DNA of 64,000 bases from Bacillota bacterium. Its GTDB lineage: Bacteria; Bacillota; Sulfobacillia; JABLXB01. Of the stretch, positions 43,244 through 53,245 are shown piece by piece (the stretch's first letter is position 1; every line of letters starts with the position of its first letter). Position numbers and translations under genes: made by a program. Location of the stretch: the NCBI GenBank assembly GCA_013178305.1, contig JABLXB010000001.1:204203-268202 (forward strand), written 5' to 3'. Under the pieces are notes generated by a model. The model searched no databases and was not told the DNA's origin. It saw nothing but the letters and a program-made list of their open reading frames with translations.

Positions 43244-43724
43244 AGTAGCCCACGATCACCTCTTGGTTGGGGTCATCACCCGCACGGACGATTCGCTTGA
43301 TGTACCCAGGTGCGCTCCCATTCCATAGCCCATCAGAGAGGTTGATGATGTGGCGGTCGCGACGGTGGAATAAGACTGCATCATCCATTGGGGTTTCGGT
43401 GAAGGCCTTCTGATGGGCCGCAAAACCGAACACTACTCCGTGTTCCGGCCACCTGCCCTGAATCTCTTTGATCAACGGCTCCACACGATTGACCAGGAAC
43501 CGGGTCACCTCTTCCGGTGGAAGTGTTTCGACCAACGCCTGAAGTCCCGAAATGAGGACCGTGCGGCCGGGGACTGGCAGGGCAGATGGGGGTTCTCGCA
43601 GCCAGCCTAGCGCCTCGCGAAGGGACACCACGGCGCCCTCGGAAATGAGGGGCCCGAGGACGGCTCCATCGAAAACCACGCTGGACCCTTTCCGCTGCCA
43701 CACTGAGCTCGAAAGCGTCTCCAT
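43224..43724 (-). CDS. Unrecognised 166-aa protein of the BREX-like cassette
   Basis: Soluble, no clear Walker motif. It has a central alpha/beta-like stretch (GRTVLISGLQALVETLPPEE, then EHGVVFGF) and ends DDPNQEVIVGYYVGRLS. Its start overlaps the methylase stop by one base (TAATG) and its end overlaps the helicase start, so it is translated with them and is likely a subunit of the system. It holds the position of a small accessory subunit such as BrxF, but I cannot show homology. Confidence 0.65.
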   Translation of the reverse strand: METLSSSVWQRKGSSVVFDGAVLGPLISEGAVVSLREALGWLREPPSALPVPGRTVLISGLQALVETLPPEEVTRFLVNRVEPLIKEIQGRWPEHGVVFGFAAHQKAFTETPMDDAVLFHRRDRHIINLSDGLWNGSAPGYIKRIVRAGDDPNQEVIVGYYVGRLS

Positions 43725-46700
43725 TATTCGTCTTCCTCCAGTAGGTCAAGCCTCATCTGAGCCGATATGGAAGGAACCTTGCGATTGCGCCAGTGTTGGA
43801 CGATCCCGTAAGCGGTTTGGGCTGCTTCCCTGATCCTGCTATCGGTGTCGACCGTGACGTACCACTTGAGAATATCGTCAACAGACTTCCTGAGATGGAA
43901 GTTGGGATTATTGAGTTCATCGTCAATTCTTACTCCCGAGTCATGTAGGGCTGCTCCCATCAAGAAGTGAGCCTGATCGAGATCGGTCTTGATAGCCTTT
44001 CGGTTGCGGCCCGGCTGCGTGAACCAGGCAAACCGGTCGGCAATGGGAACGACGTGCACAGTCTTGCCAACTCCACGTATCCATCCCCGTGATTCCAGAT
44101 CACTCTGGCTGTACCCCGTTCCCCGCAGGGTCTTGTGTAGATCGTCACGTTCCATCTCGCAACGCCCAAGAAACACTCGCAGATACAGACGGGTCGGCGG
44201 CTCCGCGTTGGCTGGCGGCCTCTGATGCAGCGTTGACGACTCTTCGTTGAGATCGTCCAGCAACTGGTTGATGCCCAACAGCGCATCCCTGACGTCAAGC
44301 GCCTGGCCGTCGCCGGTGAAGACCTTGCCGTAGTGGCGACTGTAGAATTCGAGGGCCTTGCCGGTGAGGACCACTTTCAGGTCTGATTGCGAGAGGTCCT
44401 TCCCGTGAGACTGCTCCAACAGCCCTTTCAATCGCCCAGTCTCGTCCTTGACCCAGCGTCTCATACGGGCCCAGCTTACAGGCTGTAATTCCTCCAGTCG
44501 CTTCCGGCATACGTGGATGATGTCGTATTCAATTTTGCGGGATCCAAACGCGCCCGACTCTCCTTTAGACTCGTCGCTACGCACCGGGTAGGTAGCTACC
44601 AAGACGTAGCCAGCATCGAATAGGGCCCTGAGCACTTCGATCCACGGCTCGTATTCACTGTGGTGGAACGTGAAGGCCATAATGCCACCGTCTTTGAGCA
44701 ATCGACCGGCCTCTGCCCAGCAGGCAGTCAAGGTCTGCCGGTAGAAATCTCCAGATGGTTCAGGCCTGTAGAGCGGGTTTCGGTCATTCTGCTGCAATGA
44801 GCCGTCACCGGTAATATCTCTTATGATCTGGAGATGGGAGGCCGGAATCAACATCGACTTCTCGTACTCCTCGCGATCATCCGGGTGTTCTACCGAGTTG
44901 TCAACTACCTCCAGGCTGTGAGGTGTTCGTTCTGGCTCAAAGTAGCGCCGCTCTGGCAACCCCTCATACCACTTCAATAGCGGTATCCTCAGCCAGACAT
45001 AGAAGAAGTCGGCCAGGTCCGCGTAGAACAGGTTGTTGCCAAATGGAGGATCAGTGATAACGAGGTCAAAGGGTGCACTATCCAAAGCTGGTAGATCGGT
45101 CGAGGAACCGCACAGCACACTTGAACTGCCTGGAATCACCGGGTCCCCCGGCGCCTCTCGGAGGCTTCTCTTCTTCTCCACTTCATCGGGGAGAACCACG
45201 TCCCAAGGGTTCCTTGCCCACGCGACCCCGTCAAGGGTGGAAGCCACGTTTGATCGCCAATTGCCGCGTCCAAGTCCTGGGAAGACACAGTTCTCGACAA
45301 CCAGGCTCTTTGGGTGATAGTTGGCATTTGACATCATGGGCACCAATTTGTCGTAGCCTGTATCCCAGAAACAGAACATGTTCTGATTCCGGAGGTATTG
45401 CTGAAAAGCCCCAAGTGCCTGTTCTCGCACATCCAGCGGCCATGCTTCTCCTGAGGCCCCCATGATTGCCTTCAGCAGCTGGGTATGGACCAAGAGCTGG
45501 CGCGAATTGAACATTTTCCACCAGTGGGTATAGCCCCAGTTTGGGATTCCTCCATTGAGCTTGTGAGTCATGTACGAGACCCACAACTCGGCCTTGGGCC
45601 AGAAGTCCTTCAGATCGTCTTCCTTCCGGAAAGACCATTCGAATTCACTCGCATTTAAGCGTGTAATGTCCTGCATATCAGGCACTTTAAAGTACCGTCC
45701 GCCGTAGTTGTAGCCTTCAGCTTCGCATTCCGGACAATAGCACTGGAGTGCATAGACTGCCACCGGGGCTGTATGACCGCTGGCTCGCACAGACTCCAAG
45801 ACGTTTGCCCTTCTGCCGCACGAAGCGCAAGTGAACTCCGCTTTTCGTGGGACCGTGCCATCGGTCGTGCTGATGACCGATAGATCCGCAAGCCTTATGG
45901 TATCAGGCAGGGTTTTGCCGCGCACCTCGACGATCCTGCAGTCAGCAAGGCGTAGAAGGTTCCAACGAGCCGTATCATCCGGCATTGCGCCAGCCCAGCC
46001 GCCAAGTTCCCTCCCATTCTCCACGCCTGAAGAGCCTTTCAGCCAGTCCGGGTGAATGAGAAGGTACATCTGCACTTGCTTGCGCCTGATGCCAAACGCC
46101 TTCTTCTTACGCTCTGACGACTTCGCGGACGGCCTAGCATGGCGATCGAGTATGTCAGCCAACCGTCTCCCAGCGAATGCCCCACAACTCGGGCAGTACA
46201 AGCCTGGCTCGTCTCGTAGAAGTTCCCTCAACTTCAGCGTCCGCTCGTACGTGTCATCCGAGCTTCCCCTATCGTACTCGGACAGAAGCGTCGCAAATGG
46301 TTGTGAGAGTTCGGTGAATAGGCCTTCTGAATCGAGCACAACCCGCTCGGCTCCGGGCGCCATTCGTGTCTCGCCTAACTCGGCATGGAAGGCCATTCCG
46401 CACTTTGGACAAGTGATCTCCAGGTAGTCGGTAGAGAGACCCTTCTCAGCAATTAATGGGGAACGAAAAACCGGTGTCCGGTGCCCGCAGCCGTGCGCCT
46501 GACAAGGCCCGTGCTTAGCCCAGAACGTGTATATGACCTCAGGCCCCTGCCACCGATAGCGTGATCGCGCCTCGGGCGGTAGCACAATAGGATCAACTTC
46601 TACAGTCTCCCCGGACTCGTTGTCTATCCAATGCCCCTCATGCCCCCTTGGGCAGGTTGTGATGTAGAAGGGTTGAATCTGCGGCTTGACGTGCTTCTCT

Positions 46701-47290
46701 ATTTCGACAAAGAAGGCTTTCACCTGTTCCGGGTCGCTGCAGGCAATCTCGTTCTTTACGACAAACCAGGCAATCGGGTTGAGATCAACGCCAACCATCT
46801 GCATGCCTAGGCGAGAACCCTCCACGAGGGTCGTGCCTCCGCCCATAAAGCAATCGAGCACCCGCAAGTTCTTGAAGGAGCCTGCCTTTTGATGGTTGCA
46901 GTAATAGTGATCCCATATCCTCTTTGCGGCCTCACCCGGGTCGTCAGGGGCCTGTGTAGCCGCTCCGATCAGCATCGCACGGAAGACACTACTCCTCCGG
47001 CGCGCCCACCACTTCGACATCTGATAGATGGGCTTGCCGGCGTTTCCTTCAAGTTGCGAGACGGCGTTGATCTGCGCAATAGGAAAGTCGAGTTCAAGAC
47101 AGGTGGGTTTCCGTTCAGGATTGCCAAAATCCGGCACCGGAAGCCGGATCGCCTTACCGAGGTTCGGCGCAATTGGATCTTCGTCGCCTAGCTCTTTGTG
47201 TGAGCGTCCCCGCTGTTCTCGCCTCACGTCCTGTGCGCCCACTTCGTTTCCGAATAGGTCGATTGCCTTCGAACGCTCCATGGCTCTCAC
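43724..47290 (-). CDS. DUF1156 adenine-specific DNA methyltransferase (PglXI-like)
   Basis: 1188 aa. S-adenosylmethionine motif VLDCFMGGGTTLVEGSRLGM near residue 145, catalytic ITDPPFGNNLFYADL near 755, and several CxxC zinc ribbons between (CPSCGAF, CASCGRRAN, CYCPECEAEG). An AHGCGH-type zinc segment lies near 267. This is the COG1743/DUF1156 type that modifies host DNA in type 3 BREX-like systems. GTG 47290 overlaps the PglZ stop (GTGA). The modification probably marks self DNA against the rest of the cassette. Confidence 0.9.
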   Translation of the reverse strand: MRAMERSKAIDLFGNEVGAQDVRREQRGRSHKELGDEDPIAPNLGKAIRLPVPDFGNPERKPTCLELDFPIAQINAVSQLEGNAGKPIYQMSKWWARRRSSVFRAMLIGAATQAPDDPGEAAKRIWDHYYCNHQKAGSFKNLRVLDCFMGGGTTLVEGSRLGMQMVGVDLNPIAWFVVKNEIACSDPEQVKAFFVEIEKHVKPQIQPFYITTCPRGHEGHWIDNESGETVEVDPIVLPPEARSRYRWQGPEVIYTFWAKHGPCQAHGCGHRTPVFRSPLIAEKGLSTDYLEITCPKCGMAFHAELGETRMAPGAERVVLDSEGLFTELSQPFATLLSEYDRGSSDDTYERTLKLRELLRDEPGLYCPSCGAFAGRRLADILDRHARPSAKSSERKKKAFGIRRKQVQMYLLIHPDWLKGSSGVENGRELGGWAGAMPDDTARWNLLRLADCRIVEVRGKTLPDTIRLADLSVISTTDGTVPRKAEFTCASCGRRANVLESVRASGHTAPVAVYALQCYCPECEAEGYNYGGRYFKVPDMQDITRLNASEFEWSFRKEDDLKDFWPKAELWVSYMTHKLNGGIPNWGYTHWWKMFNSRQLLVHTQLLKAIMGASGEAWPLDVREQALGAFQQYLRNQNMFCFWDTGYDKLVPMMSNANYHPKSLVVENCVFPGLGRGNWRSNVASTLDGVAWARNPWDVVLPDEVEKKRSLREAPGDPVIPGSSSVLCGSSTDLPALDSAPFDLVITDPPFGNNLFYADLADFFYVWLRIPLLKWYEGLPERRYFEPERTPHSLEVVDNSVEHPDDREEYEKSMLIPASHLQIIRDITGDGSLQQNDRNPLYRPEPSGDFYRQTLTACWAEAGRLLKDGGIMAFTFHHSEYEPWIEVLRALFDAGYVLVATYPVRSDESKGESGAFGSRKIEYDIIHVCRKRLEELQPVSWARMRRWVKDETGRLKGLLEQSHGKDLSQSDLKVVLTGKALEFYSRHYGKVFTGDGQALDVRDALLGINQLLDDLNEESSTLHQRPPANAEPPTRLYLRVFLGRCEMERDDLHKTLRGTGYSQSDLESRGWIRGVGKTVHVVPIADRFAWFTQPGRNRKAIKTDLDQAHFLMGAALHDSGVRIDDELNNPNFHLRKSVDDILKWYVTVDTDSRIREAAQTAYGIVQHWRNRKVPSISAQMRLDLLEEDE

Positions 47291-48258
47291 AACTCAGTCA
47301 ACTCCACAAAAGGGACTGCTACTTCAAGCAGACTCATGCCGCCGTGACAGATATGCGGGAAGCCCCCTTGGACCTTCCATTTCCATTGTCCCATGATCAC
47401 GTGGTGTTGGTTGTGCGACATGACCAACGGTGGCATGAACCTTCGGTCCCACTCCTGTTCAGCCGATTTGTACCGCGATGCCCCAAATGCATTTCGCAGC
47501 AGATCGTGCGCCTCCGGGTCGGTTACCTCCGAAGAAAACAGCTTGCTGACAGCGTAGCCGTGATCAGAAGTGATGACCAGTCTCCTGCCCTTACGAATCT
47601 TGTTGACGAATTTCCAGAATCCGTCGCCCTGAAGCACGGAACTGGCGCTCGCGGCAACCTGCTCGGGAAGCCGGTTCTGAAGATGTATCAGGTCATCTAG
47701 CCAGGTGTGCCATACAATTATGTTTGGAGAATGGGGTATTGGATAGTCCTCAAATGGAACACCAGTCACGTCAGTGTAGACATCGCCTGCGAAAAGAAGC
47801 AAAGTGCCCGGTTTGGCGTCGTTCGCCAAAGCCCCACGGCTTGAACACCCCAGAGCTCTGGCAAATTGGTCGGTCAAAGAGGGTACCTCTGCGCCTGTAA
47901 CCTGGATCGACTGTATTTGGATGCCGTGTTGTCTTGCCCCTCTAAGCAGCATGGGGAGTTCACGAAGTGACAGGGCGTCGAGAACGAGAACGGCTCGGCC
48001 GCCGGCTGATGGGCCACTGCACCACTCCCTTAGCGTTTGCGTCGTCCGAGTCGCAACTTGAGGATACGCCTGCCACAACTCCCATGCCGCCTCCGAAATG
48101 AGGCGGTCGGCGCTCACAGTCTCATCATGAAGCGCGAAAGGGGTTGCCGAGTTCTTCGCTATGTCAAGCAACGCGGCAAAAATGGACTGCCAGGTTTGCG
48201 CAGGGGACACCGAATCGAAGATGATTTCAGCCCAATTCAAGTCACTTCTCGCCTCCAT
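47287..48258 (-). CDS. pglZ: Short PglZ-domain protein
   Basis: About 323 aa. Alkaline-phosphatase-fold motifs are visible: AVLVLDALSLRELPML (metal Asp), VITSDHGYAVSKLF (metal Asp-His) and HICHGGMSLLEVAVPFVEL (His and closing strand). It is much shorter than PglZ of classic BREX loci, which usually has additional N-terminal regions. The start could be ATG 48258 or TTG 48240; an upstream frame to 48366 lies inside the ATPase gene. It overlaps the methylase gene. Confidence 0.8.
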   Translation of the reverse strand: MEARSDLNWAEIIFDSVSPAQTWQSIFAALLDIAKNSATPFALHDETVSADRLISEAAWELWQAYPQVATRTTQTLREWCSGPSAGGRAVLVLDALSLRELPMLLRGARQHGIQIQSIQVTGAEVPSLTDQFARALGCSSRGALANDAKPGTLLLFAGDVYTDVTGVPFEDYPIPHSPNIIVWHTWLDDLIHLQNRLPEQVAASASSVLQGDGFWKFVNKIRKGRRLVITSDHGYAVSKLFSSEVTDPEAHDLLRNAFGASRYKSAEQEWDRRFMPPLVMSHNQHHVIMGQWKWKVQGGFPHICHGGMSLLEVAVPFVELTEL

Positions 48259-51130
48259 CCTTCCACGTGATTTCGAGGTTGGCCAAGTAGGCTGATGGAA
48301 TGCGTTGGAGGACTTGCCTGATCTGTTGAACGGTAAGCCCGGTGAATTCGACTCTGGCCGTTTCAATCACTTGCGAAGCGTGCACTCCCCACGTTTCAAG
48401 GCACCCTGAGAGATTGAGCCCAGTAGCCGGCTTGTCGGTGCGCCTGGTCTTGGCAATCACAGCGGCCTTGGGATCATTCGCGTGGGCGTCCGTTTCGTCT
48501 CTTGATTCCTGAGAGATTGGGGTGTGCGAGCCACACCCAGTCAGGTATTGCGCCCCGCCGTTTTTCGCCTTGGGATCATGCACATCGCCTGGAACCGCTT
48601 TAGCGCTCGGGATCTGGGGGACGCCCACAGCCCCAGGAACCGCGGCCCCACCGACAGCACCGGGCAATCCCAACTGGATCGACCGCATCTCCTGCCCTGT
48701 GCGAAACGCCTTCGATTTGATGTGTTGGAGAGCAGATTTGCTGTCTGTGTCTTCAGGCCTTCGAGTGATCCAGGTACCTCCAACGTTCAGAGCGATCTTG
48801 CCCTCGGCGGCAATCTCAAGCACCTTCTCGAACATTCTGGTCTCGCCCAAGAATGGAAGGACGTCACCTGAGCCTGGCGGTGGCGGTTCAATCAGGTCAT
48901 CCATTACCGCCCCAATGAATTCGGAGTCGCCGGCTCTTTCAATCACAAAGGAGCGGAATACGTCCTGGTCAAAGAAGTCCCTGGCAACCCGGTCTTCTAT
49001 GGCACTTGGAATCCCGTTACCCTCATCCGAGAACGTAGCGACGTCGAATTCGCAGTTGTGAGGCTGCTGGTAGTCCCATTTCCGCAAGATCGCAAACCTG
49101 GTAAACCGGGTCTTGAGAGCAGTCCTCAGGGGACGGTCAAACTCCTGATGCAGAGTCCTGTAGACCCCGTCGGTCCCCCAAGCCTCTCGCGAGCACAGGT
49201 AGCTGCATCGCGCCAAGTACATCAGCCCTGCGTCATCAAATAAGCCAGGACTGTCGAGCCCAAGGAGCAGAAAACGAACACTATTCCGTCGCGAAGTCAC
49301 TTGCTTGGCGAGCCATTGGCCCAGACGGGCATGGAGAGTGAGCGTACCCGATTCAACCTTCTCAGGGATAACCAGTAACACCGGCTGTTGCCAGCAGGCA
49401 GGCTTGTCTACGTCCTCTACCTCACTCCACGGGTCAGACTCCCAGTGCGGCCCCAATACGATCACACGCGATGGCGGCTCATGAGTCTCGCTCACCAGGA
49501 CGTGCTTCAGAGTACGCCTGATATGCTCGATATCCTTGCCCGGGTACACAGCCTGCCCTGCGACGGCCTCTCCAGTTCCACGCCACAACTTGTCATTCTT
49601 GGCGCACGCACGGACCTTGGACCTGGGGTTCTCCTCCAGGGCAAACCACAGCGGACCGCCAAGTACGTCGTCGCCATGAATGTTAATGCTATTCTCGATG
49701 ACATGCGTGATCTCCGCCTGGAATGCGTTATCATCCACAGGCTGCTTTCGCGTAATGTCGAGATGTAGCTCAGATGGAGTGGCACCGGCTCGTTTCGCCG
49801 GAGACATTGAATGCATCCAGATCGAACTGACTAACTCTCGAGCGTGCGGCATCGCCAGCCCAGTATTCAACAATGATTCGAGGTTTCGTCGCGCGACTTC
49901 GCGCAGCTTCTCCTGCCCAACTTGACTGGCGATAGCATCGATGAGCGACTGGACTTCTTCGGACTCTCCATCCACGAAGAAATCGGCAGGTGTAATAATT
50001 GGGACCGACTCACCCCGTCCCCGATAGGCATGGGCGAGAATCCGGATCAGGTCGCGCGTCTCCTGGGCAGCCTGTGACAACAGGATCTGATCCTCAAGCA
50101 AACGTAACAATTCAGGACTGAACGGCCAGCACTCCACGACTTCTTGGGCGATTCTATCACGCTCGGCCTCAGATCTGTCGGCATACAGAAGCCGAAACCG
50201 CTCATTGGCATATGGTTCAGAGATAGTAGCGATCTCGTTATCCGGGATATTCGCCCTGTTTTCGAACAAGCGGTGGAGAAGTAATCTCTGCCGATCCTTC
50301 TTCGACGTCGGGCCACGGAAATCGATGAGCACAGGACTCTGTCTGTGAACTTGACGGAAGGCTTCGTTCTGGTTATCAAAGACTGAGATCACAAAGATGA
50401 GGTTCTCCGGACAATCCCTGGCAATCTCTGAGAGAATCTGGACGAAGTTCGAAGCCCATTGACGAAGTCTTAGTCCAGTCTTGGGGTCCTCCTCGGGCAA
50501 ACCCGTGAACCACGTCTGGAACTCGTCCAGAATCAGGCAAGTGGGCTGGTCCTGAAACATCTTCTCGAGTAGTGTCCTTGGCGGGAATGGCTGGGCCATC
50601 TGTTCAAACTGACCGCGATAGTACTGCCCTTTGGAATGCCTGTCAAAGAGGAGATCCCACAACTGCGGGTACTCATGGTTATGCACGGGTTCGCTAATGG
50701 CCTTGAAGCCCTTAACTATCTGGATGCCCCGCATCTCGTCGCTGGCTAGTCTGTCCGCCCAGCCATGGATCCACTGCTCCACTACCGCGGGTGATTCAAT
50801 AGCATGATGCATCACCGCTAAGATATGGGATTTGCCCCGACCACGATCACCCATAACAACAATTGGCCGACCACTGCGCTTGGTACTGATAGCTCTCAGC
50901 GCCGTCTGAATGTCCGCCGTGGGGTAGGTAATAGGCAGAATGTGTTCAGCCGGTTTCTGGACCGCCCCTTGATTGTCGCTGGTACGAAGCGAGATCGCCG
51001 TGCCTCTCATCTCGGGGCCCCTGAATTCGGCCCTCAGGCTCAGTCCAAGCATAGGATCATCTCCAACATGTATTCGAGGGTTACCACGATCGCTGTGATT
51101 CACATCCAGGGTTTCCATAAGGTCGCACAC
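48242..51130 (-). CDS. DUF499-type P-loop ATPase (BrxC/PglY-like)
   Basis: 962 aa. Walker A GDRGRGKSHI at residues 94-103, Walker B CLILDEFQTWF near 186, and sensor-like VISVFDNQNE. Residues about 830-890 are a low-complexity Gly/Pro/Val linker (LPGAVGGAAVPGAVG); the C-terminal 60 residues form a small separate domain with a PSAYLANLEITWKDGG end. It is the first gene of the cassette and starts with GTG. In BREX and DUF499 systems the large ATPase is essential, though its action is not known. Confidence 0.85.
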   Translation of the reverse strand: MCDLMETLDVNHSDRGNPRIHVGDDPMLGLSLRAEFRGPEMRGTAISLRTSDNQGAVQKPAEHILPITYPTADIQTALRAISTKRSGRPIVVMGDRGRGKSHILAVMHHAIESPAVVEQWIHGWADRLASDEMRGIQIVKGFKAISEPVHNHEYPQLWDLLFDRHSKGQYYRGQFEQMAQPFPPRTLLEKMFQDQPTCLILDEFQTWFTGLPEEDPKTGLRLRQWASNFVQILSEIARDCPENLIFVISVFDNQNEAFRQVHRQSPVLIDFRGPTSKKDRQRLLLHRLFENRANIPDNEIATISEPYANERFRLLYADRSEAERDRIAQEVVECWPFSPELLRLLEDQILLSQAAQETRDLIRILAHAYRGRGESVPIITPADFFVDGESEEVQSLIDAIASQVGQEKLREVARRNLESLLNTGLAMPHARELVSSIWMHSMSPAKRAGATPSELHLDITRKQPVDDNAFQAEITHVIENSINIHGDDVLGGPLWFALEENPRSKVRACAKNDKLWRGTGEAVAGQAVYPGKDIEHIRRTLKHVLVSETHEPPSRVIVLGPHWESDPWSEVEDVDKPACWQQPVLLVIPEKVESGTLTLHARLGQWLAKQVTSRRNSVRFLLLGLDSPGLFDDAGLMYLARCSYLCSREAWGTDGVYRTLHQEFDRPLRTALKTRFTRFAILRKWDYQQPHNCEFDVATFSDEGNGIPSAIEDRVARDFFDQDVFRSFVIERAGDSEFIGAVMDDLIEPPPPGSGDVLPFLGETRMFEKVLEIAAEGKIALNVGGTWITRRPEDTDSKSALQHIKSKAFRTGQEMRSIQLGLPGAVGGAAVPGAVGVPQIPSAKAVPGDVHDPKAKNGGAQYLTGCGSHTPISQESRDETDAHANDPKAAVIAKTRRTDKPATGLNLSGCLETWGVHASQVIETARVEFTGLTVQQIRQVLQRIPSAYLANLEITWKDGGEK

Positions 51131-51148
51131 TGAATTGTTCTCTCAGAA

Positions 51149-51445
51149 TTGCCATCTCCCTTCAAATCTCTCGACAATTGCTGGTTCAGGGGCAATCTTC
51201 CATTTGACAACAGACTCTCGCTTCTGGAGTGGCTGCGCAAGACCGGCATGGACAAGGACTGTAACTTCCTTAGGGAGTCGGTGCAGGTGCTCGCCCGAGC
51301 GTTGATTGACCTTGAGGCTGCGGAGCGGATCGGCGCCGGCGCCTACGAGAGGACTCCGGACCGGCTCACTTATCGCAATGGTTACCGGGCCAGGGAATGG
51401 GATACCCGGGTCGGGACGGTGAACCCGAGCATCCCCAACCGCTGA
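51149..51445 (+). pseudogene. 5' fragment of an IS256/mutator-type transposase
   Basis: 98 aa. LLEWLRKTGMDKDCNFLRES, AAERIGAGAYERTPDR and YRNGYRAREWDTRVGT are the N-terminal signature of mutator-type transposases. It stops after about 95 residues, before the DDE catalytic core. Coming right before the defence ATPase start, it marks an insertion scar. 51446-51647 shows no gene. Confidence 0.85.
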
Positions 51446-51647
51446 GATGAGCCATTTCGCCACCTCCGAACCCCTGAGTCGCCACCTTTGAGCGTATTCT
51501 AGGTATTCCAGGCATCCCCTGTGAGCCGCAAGTCAATCTGTTCCTGGGAATCCCAGCGTTGCTTCCACACACTCCTGGCGCTCAGGGCCTTAGCCCCTCG
51601 TTCCTACAGGCTGACCACCCGTACTCACGCTTGGTCTTTTTGAAGTG

Positions 51648-53245
51648 TCAAGTGCGGTTCCTTAGGCGATGTCTCTTCGTGCTCACCTGGGCCATGCTCC
51701 GTGCTTTCGACGCCGGATTCGGTTCACGACCCTCCCAGCGTCTACATATCTCCTCAACCGGTACGTCCGGAGTCTCGTCGAGAGTCCAGTACTTGTAGAA
51801 CTTAGGATCACGACTCCGAGGAAGGGGGTGTGCATCGCGAATTCTCAGCAACGCCGGAGCCCTAACGCACTCCCCCAAGACAAGCGCTGTCTGTGGCGCC
51901 AATGCCGGAAGCTGGTCCAGGAGTCCTCCGTAGATACCCGGAACGATGTCCTTGAAGTACCGCAAGTCCTCCGGATTCTGAAGCCGATGCACGATGAAGC
52001 TGCTGCATTGCGAGAGCACTGTTCTTGAGAGCTCGCTCGGGCGTTGCGAACTCACCACTAGTCCGAGACCGTATTTCCGTCCCTCACGAGCGATTCGCTC
52101 AAACACCTCACGAGAAATGGACTCGTCGTCACTGCGCGTTCGTTCGTGAATGTAGTTCTGCGCTTCCTCAAGGACTAGCACGACCGGAAGAGATCCCCGC
52201 GCCTTCTCGCCACCATACTCACCAAGCCGTTGCAGGAACTCCAGGACAAGTCGACCGATGAGTGCGGTGACATTCTCCAACACCTCTGCCGCTAGCAGGC
52301 TGAGGTCAATAATCACTACATGATGCCCATCAGTGCTGGCCCGCTGACGATCGTAGAACGGAAGCACGCCCTTCTTCACAGCGTTCTCGTCAGACAACGG
52401 CGGATTGGGGTTCTTCGCTGATTGGAGACCCATGACATCCCTTAGAAAGGTGGCCAACGAGTGAGTCGCATAAGGCATCTGGGCACTAACTGGCCCCATA
52501 AGGAACTCATACCTGGTATCGGCCAGCAGCCTGTCTATCCGTCGGACGGGATGTGTAAACACCGCCATCTGTCTATCTGGGACCATGATTCGTTCTCATG
52601 CCGAAGCTGAAAGGCCGAACGGTATTCTCCGTTCGTGTCGAGGATCACGAAGTTGGTCCGGCGGATCTCTTCCCGGCCAAGGATTGATTGGATCAGAGAT
52701 GCAATCGTACAAGACTTCCCCGAACCGGTGGAACCTAGGACCGCTACATGCTTTCCGAAAAGCACGTCCGGGTCAACGTTGACGGCCCTTCCTTTGAACA
52801 GGGCCGATTCACCGATCTCCACACAGTACCCCGGTTCGTCAGGATCCGGCCTACCCTGTTGTCTGCCGAAGACTACGTCGAGATCCTGCTTGGCCGCCAG
52901 CAGAACTGGGTTATCAAGAACCGGAAACAGGTAGACTCCCTGAGTAAAGGATTGGCCGCTAATGGTTCCGATGAGGGTCGCCTTCATGAGCCGGCGCGAC
53001 GATGGCAGAGTAACCATGGTGCGATCAGCTCGGACTTCCGCCTCTTCGGAAATTGAGACGCGGGTTACCATTGCGACCAATCTGTGGGCGCCTACGGGCA
53101 TTATCACGTACGAGTTGATGCGCCCAACTTCCTGCACCCCTTCGGGTGTAGTGCGTGTCAGTGCCCGCAAGTCTCTGTTTAGCTCTATTGTTACCTGAGC
53201 GGTGTCCACTGCCACGACCCGCCCGATTTCGAAGTCATCGGCCAT
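51648..53245 (-). pseudogene. herA: HerA-type hexameric helicase split by a frameshift
   Basis: The 5' frame (52535-53245) has the HAS-barrel and Walker A LGSTGSGKSCTIASL then FVILDTNGEYRSAF and stops at 52535. A second frame (51648-52586) continues ADTRYEFLMGPVSA with Walker B PVVLVLEEAQNYI and VVSSQRPSELS. The central insert of HerA between them seems short, so a deletion with frameshift is likely; a sequencing error or programmed shift is possible. Its partner SIR2 gene overlaps it by 11 bases. If truly broken, the SIR2-HerA defence pair is inactive. Confidence 0.75.
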
